A stretch of DNA of 64,000 bases from Stratiolaelaps scimitus (GCA_019614645.1 JABWDB010000008.1:5456001-5520000), one strand, 5' to 3'. Positions 1 through 14,700 are shown, counted from the first letter of the stretch. A program made the numbers and translations. The notes: a model not told the origin generated them from the sequence alone.

Positions 1-1140
1 TTAGAAACAGCACTAGAAGCAGCATTGCCTGCTGCTGCAGCTGGTGGTGCTGGTTAGGCTTCACTAACTGTTATAGTATTGAATAGCTCCCACTGGAATC
101 GTACTCATCATGGTGCCAGCCAGCCATTCCGCTATTTATTATTTATTGTATTTATCACCGTTGAAACGGAGAAAATAAAAAATCCAAGACGCGCATAACG
201 GTGTCGTCATCAGCAGCAGCAGCAACAGATTTACTGCTCTGCTCTTAGTCTCGAACGAGTGCTCGCTCTTGTTATGTTCCATCCCAACAGTCCGGTGTTG
301 ACGCCCGGTGCAGTGGTGCGCTATTACCACTAACAGCAGCAGCGACGACGGCGGCGGCAGCATCAGAGCACCAGTTCCGCGAATGCCCAGCATCCCTGCA
401 GCTGACTCCGCCGGGGAATTATCAACCCAAGCTATCACCTACCATCCAACAGCGGCTGCCGTACGCAGCGCTGATGCGGCCACCACCAACCACCACGTGT
501 GAGCACGTGTCCATGTGTGAAACGTCCGCTACCAGCATCAGCACACGCCGATGACGTGCTTCAGTTTCTAGCAGTAGTGCGTGCCGACGCCGGTGTGCCG
601 ACGCCGAAGCCGGATGGAAGATGGTATATGTAGGTGGCGCTGGCAATACTCTTCCATAGCAGCAGTAGCGCCACCAGCGGGGGTTTTGCAGGTGAGGTGC
701 AGCTGATTGACGATGCTGCTCGCTGCTAACGTCAGCTGGCTTCAAAGGGCCAATCGACAAACCATTTTGTTGTCTTGTTGCTTTCATCATTGCGTTGAAT
801 TAACGCATTCACAAATGAGCCGCTCTGCCGCGGCTCGGATTCCACCAGCACTCTGGCGTCAATGGCGAACCAAGCAAGTAACTGGTCAGTCCGTTTGCCT
901 GTAACTGTGATGCCATGATGCGCCTGCTGCTCCTACGAGTGTGATACTTGTTCCTGCTGCTGCCGCTGCTGCTAATTAACGCCAACGCAACACCGCAATT
1001 TGTATCGCTCTATCTGGCCACTTTCAAGCTGCGAAAGCATGAATAGAAGAGCGATACAGGTAGACGAAGGAAGCCATAAAAATAAACACAACAAAAATAA
1101 AATGAATGATTTTATTTTGTTTTTTTTGTTTCCACTCTGG

Positions 1141-1161
1141 ATATATATATATATATATATA
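1141..1161. repeat. (TA)n microsatellite
   Basis: About ten uninterrupted AT dinucleotides, flanked by an A- and T-rich tract (1078-1130). Confidence 0.95.
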
Positions 1162-1731
1162 ATAAGCTGTGATAGATTTATGCGTTTTGCTTTGGAAAAA
1201 AGAGCAGCTATTCGAGTACGGAATGTGTCGTCACCACGAGAAGGCCACAATTGTTCATAATTAATCGACGTTGGCAATCGATGATTTTCGACACATACAC
1301 AGAGAACAGAGAGAGAGAGAGAGCTATGACGAGACTGTATGGAACATATCGTTACTTGTAGTTGGCACGCGAAGAAAGCGAATTTTCGAACTCAGAGTCA
1401 ACGGGCAGCGAATGAATAACCAGAGAATAGTCGAACAATATTTATGAGCTTCGCCATCGCTGCGAGTGCGTCAACTTGTGCAGAAAAACAATTCAATATG
1501 ATATGTTCGTTCATATGACTACTGCTTGTTTGCTATTTTTATAGGTGTGTAAAATCCGAGCAGCGTATGGTCGAGAGCATCAATTGGTGATTCGTGATTA
1601 ATGGTCATGGCGATGAAGATTATGACGACGATTTCTGAAGGCTTTTTCCGAGCCAACGTTACTGCTATGCATATAAATGAAAATTGCTAATATATATAGC
1701 GGACAGAAAGTAATGAACTACACATATATAC

Positions 1732-1750
1732 ATATATATATATATATATA
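1732..1750. repeat. (TA)n microsatellite
   Basis: About nine AT dinucleotides, preceded by a shorter broken TA tract from 1690. Confidence 0.9.
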
Positions 1751-2336
1751 GATCGGGCCATGGAATGTCGACCTACAATCCCTGAGCAATGCTCGCTTGC
1801 TACGCACGGAGTTGTATGTACCTCTTACGCATGGCCATTATTTTGTTTCGTGTTCTTGTTCAGCGTTGAAAGGCACCCACTTCTAATTTCTACGAATCAC
1901 TACATATATCGTAGTATAAGTAAATAATCGTCATTGTTTTCTCCCCTTATCGAATTGGGTTGGGCGCACTCTGTGGTCAGATTTCACCCCACCACCTACA
2001 ATCAGTCTATATATATATATATCTATATTAAAAACATCACGAAAACAATCTGTTTCACTTTGTGCTTCCGAGTGTAAGTGGCTCTGATTGCAATAGTCCA
2101 TGGTCTTGTCGATCACTCTAACAAGCACCGACTGAATCAGCTAAAGATTGTCGGCAAAGATTTGCCAATTTAGCCCTTGTGCCACCAGCAGAGGGGCCTG
2201 GGGTTTTCTTGATTCGCTTTAGACGATAGCAATCACGCATATTCGGGCTTACGATTTCAATCGTGAATAGAGCCATGTGCTCCTCATTCCACTTTCGTGG
2301 ACGTGTTTCCCTACAACTCCTGCAGTTCTTTACAGG

Positions 2337-2363
2337 TATATATATATATATATATATATATAA
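2337..2363. repeat. (TA)n microsatellite
   Basis: About thirteen TA dinucleotides in AT-rich noncoding DNA. Confidence 0.95.
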
Positions 2364-4095
2364 TAACTAAATGTATTACATATTATATTTTACAGGGACT
2401 TTCGGTTTCCTGCTGAACTATTTCCTATTTGTGAACATTAGGTTGTGCGTGTCATGTTGCTATTTCAACTCCGATGGACTTGAATAGCGTCGCACCGACG
2501 TTTCAATGCCTCATTGTAGTGTTCTTTTTTGTCGTGTGCTGTACATGTGAAACATACACACGATAGGCCCAGCCTATCGTCACCGGCCTATTGCACCGCA
2601 CTAAGATAAGCCCATTATGAGACAGACAGCATCATGATATCTGTGCAAAGTGAACAATTCCCTCAGGAGATCTACGCTATATCTCAGCTAAACGCCGATC
2701 CGCCACGAGATCCGCCACAGTATACCAATTTACGATTCAATTGGTGGCCTTGAGTTATCACTACGCTGTGACGAGATGTCATGTGTCTAACCATGCTGTA
2801 ACCGCAACGCCGCCGAAGGAATAGCAATCACTCGAAGTGTATTAAATAAAATATAATAAGCAAAAAGAAGGTGAGTTATTTTAATGTTGTCGTCTTCTTC
2901 TTCTTCTTCCTTGTTTTGTTTCGTTTTGTTCAAGGCGTCCTCCAACCATCTGTTGCTATAGGTGCCTTGTAATGTATGAGCTGCTCCTATAAATAATCCC
3001 CCCTAGATCGGCGGTCGTATTGTGGGGCAGGAGGCAAAGACGTTCGTTCGAAAGCATCTCGCTTCACTCTGATACCCTGATGATACGGAAAGAATAATCA
3101 GCTACTGCTAGAAATCGAGTTGTACATCGTGGTGGTGGTGGTGGCGGTAGTGGTAGTAGTAATCGTAAATGGACAAAAGCTTGCAAAGTGAGACGATCAA
3201 GCTCGTGGCAACGACGAAAGCTTTCATCGTGTTCGTGATCTTGCCCGGCGACAAGAGGAGCCTCTTCTTCTTCGGAGACGAGGCAGCACAGCGATGCTGC
3301 AAGGAAAGCATGAGAAAATTGGGTGACGCTATAGCCCGAAGCGAGCGTAATCGATCGAGGGAGAGACAACCGGTGCTGGTTTGGTTTGACGGTATCAGCT
3401 CCGTCCGAGCGCGAGCAGGCATCTGACAAGAAGGTAGCGTGGAATGATCAGGATGGCGATGATCGGGCGGAACATTTACGGAGCCCCTCTGACTAATACC
3501 GAATCAAGAATGGACCAAGCGGTAGAAGTGACCGGCTCCGCCGGTGTCGGCTGGCGTCGCCCAGACACCACAATGTATGCTGCACGATGATGCCTGCATA
3601 GAATCGAAGCGTGGTGTTTACGAATAAGAAGGACGAATCGCCAGACAAGCTGTTTGTCAACCGCTGTCCTCTCGATTGTAGTGGCGGACCTCAAGTCAAA
3701 CATGAATTAGAATACGAACTGGAATAATGCGAGATGGTTTAGGCCCGGCGTTGCGTTCTATTTCGAACCATATAAGGGATACGCACTCGGGATGCTATTT
3801 ATGATCCCATGCGGTCGGTATCTGCACGAATAAGTCACCGAGCAGTCACCTACCCCCGCAACTAAAACGAGTCGCATCGATGATCGACGCTAATATCGTC
3901 ATATACGCGTGAAAAATATGTAATGCTCGACATATTCAGTTATCATATCGACCCCCATATAATAACATTGTCTCTGCACCACCATCGTCTTTTCGGAGAG
4001 AAAATCCCACCAGTATATATGTGCATTGCCTTCACTTTTACATGCTTGCGAACACCCAGCATTTTCTGATGGTTGTTTGCAAGTGTACAACCGCA

Positions 4096-4120
4096 ATATA
4101 TATATATATATAATATATAT
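4096..4120. repeat. (TA)n microsatellite
   Basis: Alternating A and T with a single phase slip (TAATAT) near the middle. Confidence 0.9.
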
Positions 4121-6510
4121 GCCAGCTTTATGGTTCGTTTACATCTGGTTTAAATGAAATCATATATGCTTAATTGGTTGAACGAGATAATCATTGGCCA
4201 AGTCGTTCACAGATCGTAGCACGTGGGGGCCGGCCACTGCCACTAGAATTGTCCAAGCAATGCTTCGATAATGAGGGCGTATAGATATGCGCTCGCTACG
4301 AGTAACCTCACCCCGTGATTTGGCACAGAGTCAAATCGTATTTCTATTTTTCTCCGCTTTGTCCATACCGTTATTTCGTTCGCGAGTCGATACCTCCTGA
4401 CTTCGTGGTGCATTCAAATATTCAGTCTTGGTTCGCGTATGTTTGCGCTGTACACCTGCGTTTCGAGCCTCTTCGAATCAAATATCTGACGTTCAGCCTG
4501 TTCTGTTTGTCGAAACGATCCGACTCCGACAAAGTGCTCTGCCTGCTGTCGAATGCTCGGAAGCGAGCGTCTCAGCGTCGTCAGTATTTTGCGCTTGTCA
4601 AAACCCACAAATCGCATTGACGGAAGGAAAAAAAAGCCAAGAGTTCTTTTTTTATATGCTAAATAGAAATAACGTTGCATAGATACAAAATAGGTACAGG
4701 AGCTTTCTCAGCAAATACGATGAGTGATGAGAGTTACTGTGGCTTTCGGTGTCAGTCAGTAATCGTGTACGACTATAGACAGTTCGAGCTAAAATCGTCA
4801 TTGTTCAATCCAACGAACCGAGGAAGCGGTCCATAAGCGAACCATTGGGGGAACGCGGTTCGCAAGCTTTGCCATTCGTCCACGTACAGACATACAGCAA
4901 TAAAATCGTTGTCTGGTAGCGACCGCTAACAAATACCCCTTCACTAGTCAACCGTATTTCAGACATAATTGCAGACAGCGTGAGCCATAAATGGGACCTT
5001 TGACATCTGCGATCTACACGGATGCAATGTGTTATAATCGCTACGCTTGCTGATACTGCTACGTATATTACATACAATAATGGCCTATATCAATTAGAGG
5101 AATAAATCAGCATCCATGACTGACATCGCCTTCTGACAACCGAATCGATTCATGATCGCGGTATGCGCCATCTTTTTTTTATCGCCACGTGCTGTCGTTG
5201 TAGTAGAATGCATTTATCGCTCAAACGATTTCAACATACAGATACGAGCAAAGCCAACAGCAAACCCGCAGCAGCAGCAGCAACAACAGCAACAATAACT
5301 GCGGCTGCAGCAGGCAACAGGACGCCTCATGTGTCTATGGACAAACAAGATCTCGGCACAAAGCAGCCGTGTGCCGAGTGTACCTCCTCATCGGCGATTC
5401 CTCTCGGTGTTGTCAACATCTATCACAACGCATATACGCTTGTGTCGTTCGTCTAGCACGGCGCCACATGAGCACGATTGATTCACGCAGTGTTGAAATA
5501 CACCCTTGCCGGTCTCAAGGGTGATCGCCCCCTTGAACACTCCCAAAGCTCCGCGTATATGTCAGCAGTGTCCCGCATATCGGCGTTGGTGGCCCTCGTC
5601 CGCAGGTGTTATAGTTCTTCGTCTCGACAACGCAATACAGGGCATGGACAAGCTGGCCAAGCACTGCCACGGAATCCTGATTCATTTTGCCCAGATTTGC
5701 CCAGGCGCTCTCTCTGCTCTCTCTCTATCTCTGATCTATCTATCATACCTCCCACGTTTTCGTGATCTGCTGCTGATCCAAGAAGAATCAACGGATTGGA
5801 TACTGCTCGCTGTTGATACCCTCACTAGCTGCTGCTGATGGCGTGGCCAATGCTGACGGGGCTGGCAATGCTATAACCGCTGGCCGGGCTGTCTTGCGCT
5901 TGCTGGCGTCCCTGCCTTCTATTACGCTCGCTGGTCGGTATCAGCGTCCATAGACGGACGTAGCTGCTGTCGCGAAGGAATTGCTACTGCGGCTGCTGAC
6001 AATAGGTTTCTACATCGCCGTCCACCATCGAGTCATCCATGTACCTCGGATCAAGCTGACACCCCGTTCTGTTGACGCGGTCTGCGCTACCGGCGGCGAC
6101 GGAGAGCGTTTTTCTCTTATACCCTCAGCGCCTATTCCCGTCGTTGATCCGCGCTAATAGTTCGGAATGACACGATTTGTTTTGTATCAGCTTCTCCTCT
6201 TGTCGGCCATCCGAGACGCGCGGAGCTACAGCAGCCCCACGCTGGCTGTAGTCGTTTCCCTTCCAACATCTCCGTGTAACTGCGTGTAGCTGTGTGTGTG
6301 TTTGTTTGTGCGCCAATAACTGTGTGACAGGACCCTACGTCAATGTACGGGTGCCTACTGTTTGCACTGGAATACTGACGGCGAACGTCGATGCCCGTCC
6401 TCCAGAGGAAGAAAGCGAGTGGACAGGGATATGATGTGTGCTCTCGTCGGTCAGTTGTGGTGATGGCGTTGGGATCGGAGAAGGGGGATTTAATGCTATT
6501 GATTATTATA

Positions 6511-6546
6511 GCAGCAGCAGCAGCAGCCGCCGCCGCCGCCGCCGCC
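6511..6546. repeat. Compound (GCA)n(GCC)n trinucleotide repeat
   Basis: Five GCA units run directly into six GCC units. The forward frame reads as polyalanine, but it has no protein-like flanks and no splice sites, so I treat it as a noncoding repeat. Confidence 0.85.
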
Positions 6547-7317
6547 TCTGTGTTTTTTTTTGTTGCTGCTGCTGCTGTGTCAGACGACGTCGTAACCTAC
6601 TCTGACGTTCAGCTGGCAGCGATCCAGAGGAGCTGTAAGAAGTATCGGGAATCCGAGCGACCACAAGGGACGGCTTGCTGCTCTTCACTCTGGGACCCTG
6701 TGGAGACCGGCTATGGACAGTAGCAGCAGGAGTGACAGCCGTTGAGAGCAGTGGTGCGCGCACTATGGGTAAACGTCAGTGCCGAGATCGGCGGAGCTGT
6801 CAGAGGAAAGTCGTCCAGCAGCAGCAGCAGCAGTAGAACTCATTAGTGGCAGTCGCATTGGTCGTAGTTATGGTGGTGGTGGTAGTTGTTGTTGTTGTTG
6901 TTGTCGCCGTCGCAGTAGAACCGAATAATAGTGGTCTGGTCTGCTGCGAAGTACCCATCGAAAGGCGTCATTTCCACTGTTGTTGATCATGCTTCTGTTG
7001 CTGCTGCTGGTAACCAGCAGGAACTATCTGTCCATCGTCGGATCCACTTCATTCAAACTTCGAGTGGCGGTGACGGCGGCGGCGGCGGTGGTTTGCGACT
7101 GCTGCGAGCACCACAGGGGGCAAAATCCACGACGATCTCAACAGTTGTACACGTAGCGAGCAACAGCAGCAGCAGCAGCAGCAAATGCGCGAAGTTTTCC
7201 TGGCTTGCAAACAAATCACCAAGCATGCAATACGAAAGCAACAGCTCGTTTCTATCCACCATGTTCCTTATATACCCTTGGTTGCTTAAGCTGTCATGAT
7301 ACCTATTACTCTCTTCA

Positions 7318-7340
7318 ATATATATATATATATATATATA
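7318..7340. repeat. (TA)n microsatellite
   Basis: About eleven TA dinucleotides. Confidence 0.95.
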
Positions 7341-8760
7341 CACACTCCTAATTGTCAAATGGGCAAGCGCGCGCATCACATATAACTACAACGAAGGTGT
7401 GATAGACTGGAAGATAAATTTTCCATTGCATATATCTTCCATAAACTCCTGCCAATATCTAATAGCAGAACATAGGATCGCTCATATCTGTCTGGTGCTG
7501 CCTGCTGCTTCGTCCGGCAGAACTAACGAGAACGAGAGACGAATCGAAGCCGTTTATCTCGTCAGGTTTTGTAAAGACCACAAACCTCCGATAAATATCA
7601 CTGGCTCGACGTCCTGTACATAATAAACTAGTTATAACACGGCTTATTTCTGGCTTAAAACGAAACGCTTGGCACCCGGCTGAGATGGATTCAAGTGATT
7701 CCAAATCGACAGCACGCATCGATTAGATGATCAAGTCAATGTGCCAGCTCAAATGGATTCGTCTCCAATAAAACAATATATAAATCGAATTATTTTTCAC
7801 TTCGACATCAATTCTCTACCACCCGTAACGAAGATGGGATATGTGTTGTTATAACCAGTTCTGCTCGTCTACGAGACGACAAGATTGCTGCCGGTATAAT
7901 TACATTTAGTCGAGTACTATCTCGACATCGTTGCAGTGCGCCGTGCTGCGGCTTGATCATGGGTGCAACTTGTAATTTCGTTTTGGGTGGATTACTTCGA
8001 GGCGGGTTTGAGTTGCAGTTTCTCATTTACCTCTTTGTGGCCAGTTCGTCTCGTTGAGGTTCGAACAAGGCAAGTATAATACGATTTGCTCTGTTGTTCC
8101 ATATTACTCTTATGTGGATCTTAGCCGAATTTTATCGACTGAGCCAATGCATTCGCCATAGTCACCAATGGTCACCGTCTTCTATTGTCTGGTAGCTTCT
8201 TTCGTTGCAACCGAGCTAGGATAATCCCCTAGCCCGATTTCGAGTGTCATGATTTTGGACAAGCAGATCCTGAGAGACAGAGAGAGAGATATAATATCGA
8301 TTCACGCAATCAAATTCGGCCGTTTTCTGTCCCGCCAAAATGTTCGATAGTTGAATTGTTTTTGTCCTTCTCAGTTGAGTCCTTGCTTACCTCTGTACAT
8401 AGGAACTATTACTACGCACTTAACTAGCATAGCGTTACAAGTATGGATACATTTTGAAGTACGTGTTTTGTATACCGACAATACGATGTACTGTCACTTC
8501 GCTTAGTCGACAGCTAGATCCGATCGCATCGTTCCGCTAACTAGTCCTCAACTGACCCTTCCCATGGGTTTAGCTTGAACAGATACAGTCATATGATGCT
8601 GGTTCTTCGTCAGCTTACCTATTATAGTTTAACTAGTACAGAAACAATCCGCTATGTCGCAGTGTGTGAAACAGCGACATATGTGTGCGGACGATGAAGA
8701 TCGCTTATTGATGCGATCACGGCGACTCTGCTCACATCTAACTCGTCCTCGTCAGGCTGC

Positions 8761-9660
8761 TTATTTGCGATTAGTCACTTGAAGCGATTGCTCTCGCCAC
8801 TCGTCGACAACGCGAAATCGTTGCCGCGCTCCGAGGGTGCACCAGTGCTACGCGTCGCCTGCCGTACACCATCGGTGAGTACAAGCCAGACGGCACGAGA
8901 AGTTGGCTTTTTTTTGTGCCGGCGGCAGCGGTTGTCGATTGGTGCCGTTTCGTCTTCTCGTCCGCTTCGGATATTTCGCCAGCCGTCTGCGTGGCAGCGA
9001 GTTAAGGGGCACCGTTGACGTTCGAGCGGGGCACCTCAGCGTCCAGAAGGAGCGGTGCCGCTCATCGTATGAGTATCATACGCACCTATAGCGAATCCCG
9101 TCAAAGGCCAACAATACTAAGTTGTTACGCGCTGTGTTCATACGTTAACCGGCAGACAGTTAGTATTAGAATGCGGAGGGTCCGTTCGACGGTGTAGGCT
9201 CGGCGCGAAGCGACGTAAATACAGCCGAACGTTTGAACCATCGCGCCGGTCCCGAGCGGCGATCAGATTTGTACGGTCAGCTGCTGCTAGATGTGCTGAT
9301 CTCCTGGTGCCGCCGGTTGCCGTTGTCGTTAGCAAGTAAAAGTCTACCTGGCGGTACCGACGTCTGTCGTAGAAGGGAGATCTAAGCGTCACGTACAGAA
9401 ACAGTAGATCCATCTCCATCTATCGAAATCACATTGTGCCGTTCGTTTTCACAAACACAGCCACCCGTGACCGATCAGCCGATGCAACTAGTCAACGCTT
9501 GCCGTCTGACAATGAGTTCATTGTTGATTGTCGCAGCAATTATTGTTCGTCGAAATGTAACGCGGGCATACGATGAATTATTCAAAAATTCAATTGAATC
9601 TTCAATTCGTTCGCATTCGTCGGTAATATCTACCGAGGCGGTGCTTCGGAGTTGACAAAT
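8761..9660 (+). other. Possible untranslated exon with GTGAGT donor
   Basis: This stretch is more GC-rich and less repetitive than its surroundings. At 8875 the sequence CATCG is followed by a strong splice donor, GTGAGT. The forward frame upstream of it (from about 8779) is open but starts with TTG and resembles no family I know. It could be a 5' untranslated exon of a plus-strand gene whose coding part I cannot place. The rest, to 9660, shows nothing recognisable. Confidence 0.2.
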
Positions 9661-12600
9661 GAGTAATGGTTGGACTAGTTCAATGGGGCCTCAACGCATA
9701 TGGGGAATTTGGAGGGGACCGAGAGCATGCGGAGATTCGGTGGACTCCGGCCCTGTCCTATATCCCACTTATATAATAGCACGAACCGCAGGTGATGACA
9801 CAGCAAGAGATTAGAGGCCATGAAGAGGGACGCTGTGAGTAAAAGATCGAATCTCAAGGGGGAGGCCAAGGGATTACGCACGGAAATCACAAGTAGACAT
9901 TTCGGGGGGAGCCGATCCATGTGGAACAGCTAGGACAAGCTACAATAGACGATGAAGATCTAGGAGGGCAGCCAAGATGTTATAGAGCAGGTTGTGATCA
10001 GCTGAAGGGGTAGAGAGGGAAGAGTAGGAGTTATGGTTAAGGAGGATAACGAGTGGGATTTTTGTTGAAGTTAAGGGCAAGTTTATGTGAATGATCTCGA
10101 AATATGGACAGATGGTGGTTAGCTAGAGCGAAACCACTGGTGATTGACAGTGCGTCAATCTTCGGAAACAACAGTGGCGTCATCGGAGAAAGCTCTGGTG
10201 GGAATGGCGCAGAGAGGCCTAGCGTTAGTCTTTAGCGCGGTGTTCATAAGGGGTAAAAATCAGATGGCACCAACTATGGTACCCCACCCGATATCATTGG
10301 GTAGTGGCATAGCCGTAGCTACCTACTGGTTTGATGGTAATCGATAAACCACCGTAATTCTTGCATCATCCCCCCCGATGCCCCACCTGAATACTGATCA
10401 CTGAAGAAACTCGCTGCCTCTATTTCTATAGAAATTCGAAAGTGTGCACGCTGCGCGAGCGTCTGGCAATCGATGTCATGTTGAATCGCCAGCTGATGAT
10501 CGCCGCTTCCACTCGTTCTTGCCAAGTTAGACACACAGTGGCCAGCAACGACTCGGAAAGATCTGCGAATTTTCACTCAAGAGAATGGGGCCACAGGCAA
10601 GCAAAACTGGCTGATTGAATGCTTAATAATTATCAGTTGGCTACAGAGGGTGAACAAAAAGTGATTCCTCTTCTAGTATACTTCTTAGCACTACTAGTGG
10701 CATAGGAAGAGCACTTGTTCTAGGAGGATTTCTTTGCTTGAGATTGATGATCAGCATCGTTGAGAATTAGCAAGGCATAAAAAAGGGTAGTTCTCAAAGG
10801 CGAGTTGTGAATGCCGGTAGACCTCCAAGGATCTCTAGTATAGTATGCTGTGTTGGGGAAACTCGGCGAATCACCTACGAGCTATGACTGACGTTATGCT
10901 GGGATTTCATGCCATTTTGCAATCACTGTATTGTCTAGGATCTTCACGTTTGAGAAAAAAAATATCTGCAACAGGACATTTTCTGTTGAGTGGGAAATAA
11001 CGGAGAAACATATGAGAATATTATCATCCGTTTGGGGAAGAGTGCCCGACATGATGTTTTCGGGAGAGACATCGTTGTGGCACTTCTAGACATACAATAC
11101 TATATCGAATAATAATCAGTAAATATCAAGAACCTTGAATGTCAACTAATATATAAACGCAGGATAAGGTACTACTACCACTACTTCTTGTGGCCACTCT
11201 TGGCACCAACAGAAGCTGGATCGTGGATCAAATGGTGGTGTCAGCCGTTGCTAAGGACGAAAAGCCAACAGCTGTCAAAAATTGGCATCCCACAGAAGAT
11301 CACTGGGTCCCGCAGTTTGTCTGTCACTCAGACAGTTATTGTAGCCGCCTTTCGTGGTCGCTTTTATTGACTCGCTATGGCAACCTGCTATAAAAGTCTC
11401 ATTTCTCCACTACAGAAACACACGGATGGCCGGTGTCAATTTCTAGTCAAAAGTCCTGTCTTGATACGTAAATATTGTCCACTCTCAGAAGCACCCATAG
11501 AGCCCTGCGGACGGTACCCTTCAGCTGTATCCGGTGCCTGCACGAATGCAAGCGTATTAAATAGATAAGCGGAGCTTGGCCGCGTTCGAATATGCAGCAG
11601 AACAAGCTAACATTATACGTCTGTCCCATGCATTCAGTCGCTTCATTGTTGTCGGTAGTAGTCGGTGGTAGACAATTAAACTGGAGCTGAGATCACTCCA
11701 ATTCTTCCTGCCTTTATATGTCTGTGGGGCATTAGGTGCGTCTGCGTTTTCGGCCTCATTAACAAACTCGTTGATTGTAGCTGATCGGACTCAATCGGTT
11801 CAATTTTCGCATAAGTAGAAATATATGGAGATGGAAGAATCTCGTAGAGCACAACCATTACGTTACTTAATTGTAGTAAATTCTCATCCATTATAATAAT
11901 TATCCCTCCCCAATACTCGGGGTGTTGCTGGTCCTGGTGGTTGACTTTTCTGCCGTGCGTGTCGCCGTTGCTGGCTGCAACAACGCCTGTCAGCCGTCCT
12001 CGCTCGAAAGCGACTCACGTTGCTGCGGCTGTTGGGCGCGAGCCAGCGCGGCCGTATAGAGGACCAGTTGCGTATAACTAGCAGTGGACATTGACTTGGA
12101 TAGTGTGTTTGTCCCTCTGGTCTGGCCCGAACTGAATGTGTCAGAAGCTTCGGGCAGCGCCAAACCTTCCCGAGCAAATAGTTCCGGCTGGATCTGACAG
12201 CAGCTGCTTGTGCGGACAATAACGCAACATGGCGAATTGCCGGGGATAACAACGGCACCGGGAGCAGCGGCGGCACCAGCTTGCGGGCCGCCGGCAACTT
12301 AGCACTCGGACTTTAATGCGACGCAATATTTTCTGCAGTTGCTTAATCTGACCACGCGAAGAGGTCGGGCCACGACCATAGACCGTTCGCGGAATTCAAG
12401 ACAAATACGTCGTTGATGAGAAGCTGATGACGTACAGGACGACAGAACGGAATATAATCCCAAATAAAGAAGGAAAAAAATGAGTAGAGGCGCTATTTTA
12501 CTATTGCGCCACACAATAGAACCTCTAGAGTTGCTAATGCAGAATAAAATACGAGTTTCTACCACATTGGTATATTGATTTTGTTCCAGTTAACTCAAAA

Positions 12601-12940
12601 TAGAAGACGCCACCTATTCGTATGGTGGTGGCGGCAGAAGATGTGTGATACATCGTAGGTGTTAACGTCAATAAATGGGACCGCCCTCTTTGTCGATAAG
12701 TGTCTATCGTTACAACATTTACGTGTGATGATATTGATGAAACTGTTCATTTCATTCGTTCAACTACACCGAGCAACCTGTCTCACTTTCCTTATTTCAG
12801 TGGGGACCATCCAGAGCACTTCTGGATATCGTTACACACGGCTCTTCAGAGCGCATCTGTCCAGCTCATACGCTAGATATTTCATCGAGTCGATCACCCG
12901 AACATCATGGACTCTCTCTCGACTCAACTGGACTCCCTAG
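9661..12940. other. Noncoding stretch, nothing recognised
   Basis: Ordinary-composition DNA without protein-like frames. A minus-strand frame of 137 codons at 11884-12297 is rich in Arg, Pro and Ser, has no splice context and resembles no family. The poly-purine-rich part at 9690-10060 is also without features. Confidence 0.5.
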
Positions 12941-14700
12941 CCTAGTTGGCCTCTCGCGCGGCGACGTTGACATCAATCGGCCATCGATAACTCACACGCG
13001 GTCATCAATCGTAACAACAAGCAAACAAACACAAAGTTGTGTCGTTAATTTTTATGCGATGCGTATGCACCTCCATCGGATTCATCCGAGTCTGCTGCTG
13101 CTGTTGTTGCTGTTGCTGAGATGGCAGTAGTGGTGTCTGCTATCTACGCTGCTGCTGCTGCTGCTGGTGTTGTTGCTGTCAACGTCGTCCACGTTGCCGC
13201 AGTAGTTGTTGCGTTCTCGCTCTGTATCCGTCTGTCCTTCGGTCCGTTTGTCTGCCCGTGTGCGAGGACCCCTTAGCTTTTCTCTCTCCATCTTTCCTCA
13301 TTCCGCCATCCCGGTGCGATGGGTTCTTCGCCGCCGACGACGACGACGACGTCGCCGCCGTCTTCTGGACAGCATCACCAGCTCTCAACTGACTCGAATG
13401 CCGCCGTGTTGGTCTTCGTCATCGTCATCTTCGGCGTTCACTATCGCTCTTCGCTAGTCACCACTGTTCACTTGTTGTCTACTACCACTACAACGACGAA
13501 CTGCTATATAATATTATAGTTGCCGTTGACTCCATCCGAATCGACTGGAGCCGGCAACCGGTTGTCGGGTTACCGGCCGGCGAGTCGCTGCCACAGCAGC
13601 AGCAGCAGCAGTCCCTATATCAAACTGCAATGGCAACAACTGCAACGGTGTGCGCCCGCAGCGGATCCGTTGGCATCCGCATGACGCCTGCGCTGCTGCT
13701 GCTTCGACTGCAGAAGAACTGTTCCCTGCTTTTTTCCGTCCGGGGTCCCTCCACATCGACCCCATCCACGATAGCTGGCTCGTCCGCTAGCAATGGTCGA
13801 AGCGGCGGAGAACGCTAGCCTGTCTTCCACTACCCTCGTTCCGTACGCTACAGATAGATCTATCTGTATGGTGGTGCCAGTGGCGGCGCCAGTGGTTGCA
13901 TCCTGACGCTGCTATATTCCATTCGATTGCATTTGTGGTTCGTTTGCGCCCCAGCACTGCTCTGCTGCCGCTTACCACCAGCACCGGAGTTGCAACCATT
14001 ACCAGCACACTACAACGACGACGACGACGACGATCACTACTGGTACAATTTTTTGATATTTTTTTGCATCCACCGGGAGACTGTGTGTGTGTGTGTGGTA
14101 CGTTACTTCCTTACTCGCGCTACTACAGCTATGATTAGTAGTAGTGGTAGTAGCTGGTGCCACTAATGCAAGTGCGCGTCGTCGCCAACTGCCGCTCTGG
14201 AAGTGGGAGAGCTCGGGCACCTCCATCTGAGGCAGCAACGGAAGGCGGCGACACCAGAGCAGCCGCAGCAGCAGCAGCCGCAGCAACTTCGGCGCCAGCC
14301 GTTGGCATCGCCAGTCGTTCGCCCCGCGCCGCGACTTCGGGTGGCAGCGATCGCCAAAAGAGCTTCTTCGTCTCGGACTGCTCGCCTGTTCGTCTGCTTG
14401 CTCGTTTTGCCGCAAGACTTGTAACGCGGCGTGGCCGCCTAAAGACTCCTGGAGACGGCGGCGGTGGCTCCACCGCAACAGCACCAGCAGCAGGAGACGG
14501 GGTCTGCCAGCTCGCTGCCGTCGCGTTGCCATCGACAAACAGCATTCACAGGCAGAAGCACCCGGAGCACGCATGATGGCATCCGACCAGCGCTCAGACC
14601 TCGTCATCCAGCGACGTCCCCAATCACCGACACCCTCCCTCCGGCACACACACACACACACCTTTGCTAGACATCGATTGGCCAGCAAGCCATGCATTTA
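12941..14700. repeat. Trinucleotide-rich, CpG-containing low-complexity block
   Basis: Dense CTG/CAG, GTT, CGA and CGC triplet runs (for example 13090-13165, 13330-13360, 13588-13610, 14020-14035 and 14250-14290) plus short CA and GT runs (14084-14098 and 14644-14662). The repeats open long frames on both strands at once, including a 232-codon minus-strand frame, which is the signature of low complexity and not of a gene. Such blocks often flank or form promoters and 5' untranslated regions. Confidence 0.6.

Larger units (their letters stand above)
1..8760. other. Noncoding stretch with simple repeats
   Basis: I find no open frame here that looks like protein and no exon with convincing splice sites. 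The sequence holds short CAG/CTG/GCC and TTG triplet runs (around 200-230, 5275-5300, 6511-6546, 6820-6905 and 7160-7185) and several pure (TA)n runs listed separately. The longest frames read as Ala, Gln, Leu or Arg runs produced by the repeats. If the signal-peptide exons at 17081 and 20044 are real, this could be intron of that minus-strand gene; otherwise it is intergenic. Confidence 0.5.

Noticed and set aside
11884..12297. 137-codon minus-strand frame.
   Set aside because: Arg/Pro/Ser-rich, no recognisable motif, no splice sites or family length match; open frames of this size occur by chance in GC-richer DNA.
13999..14697. A 232-codon minus-strand open frame with overlapping long frames on the other strand.
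   Set aside because: All frames are rich in Arg, Leu, Ala and Thr repeat translation from CTG/CGN triplets and GT runs. No domain, splice context or start region is convincing.
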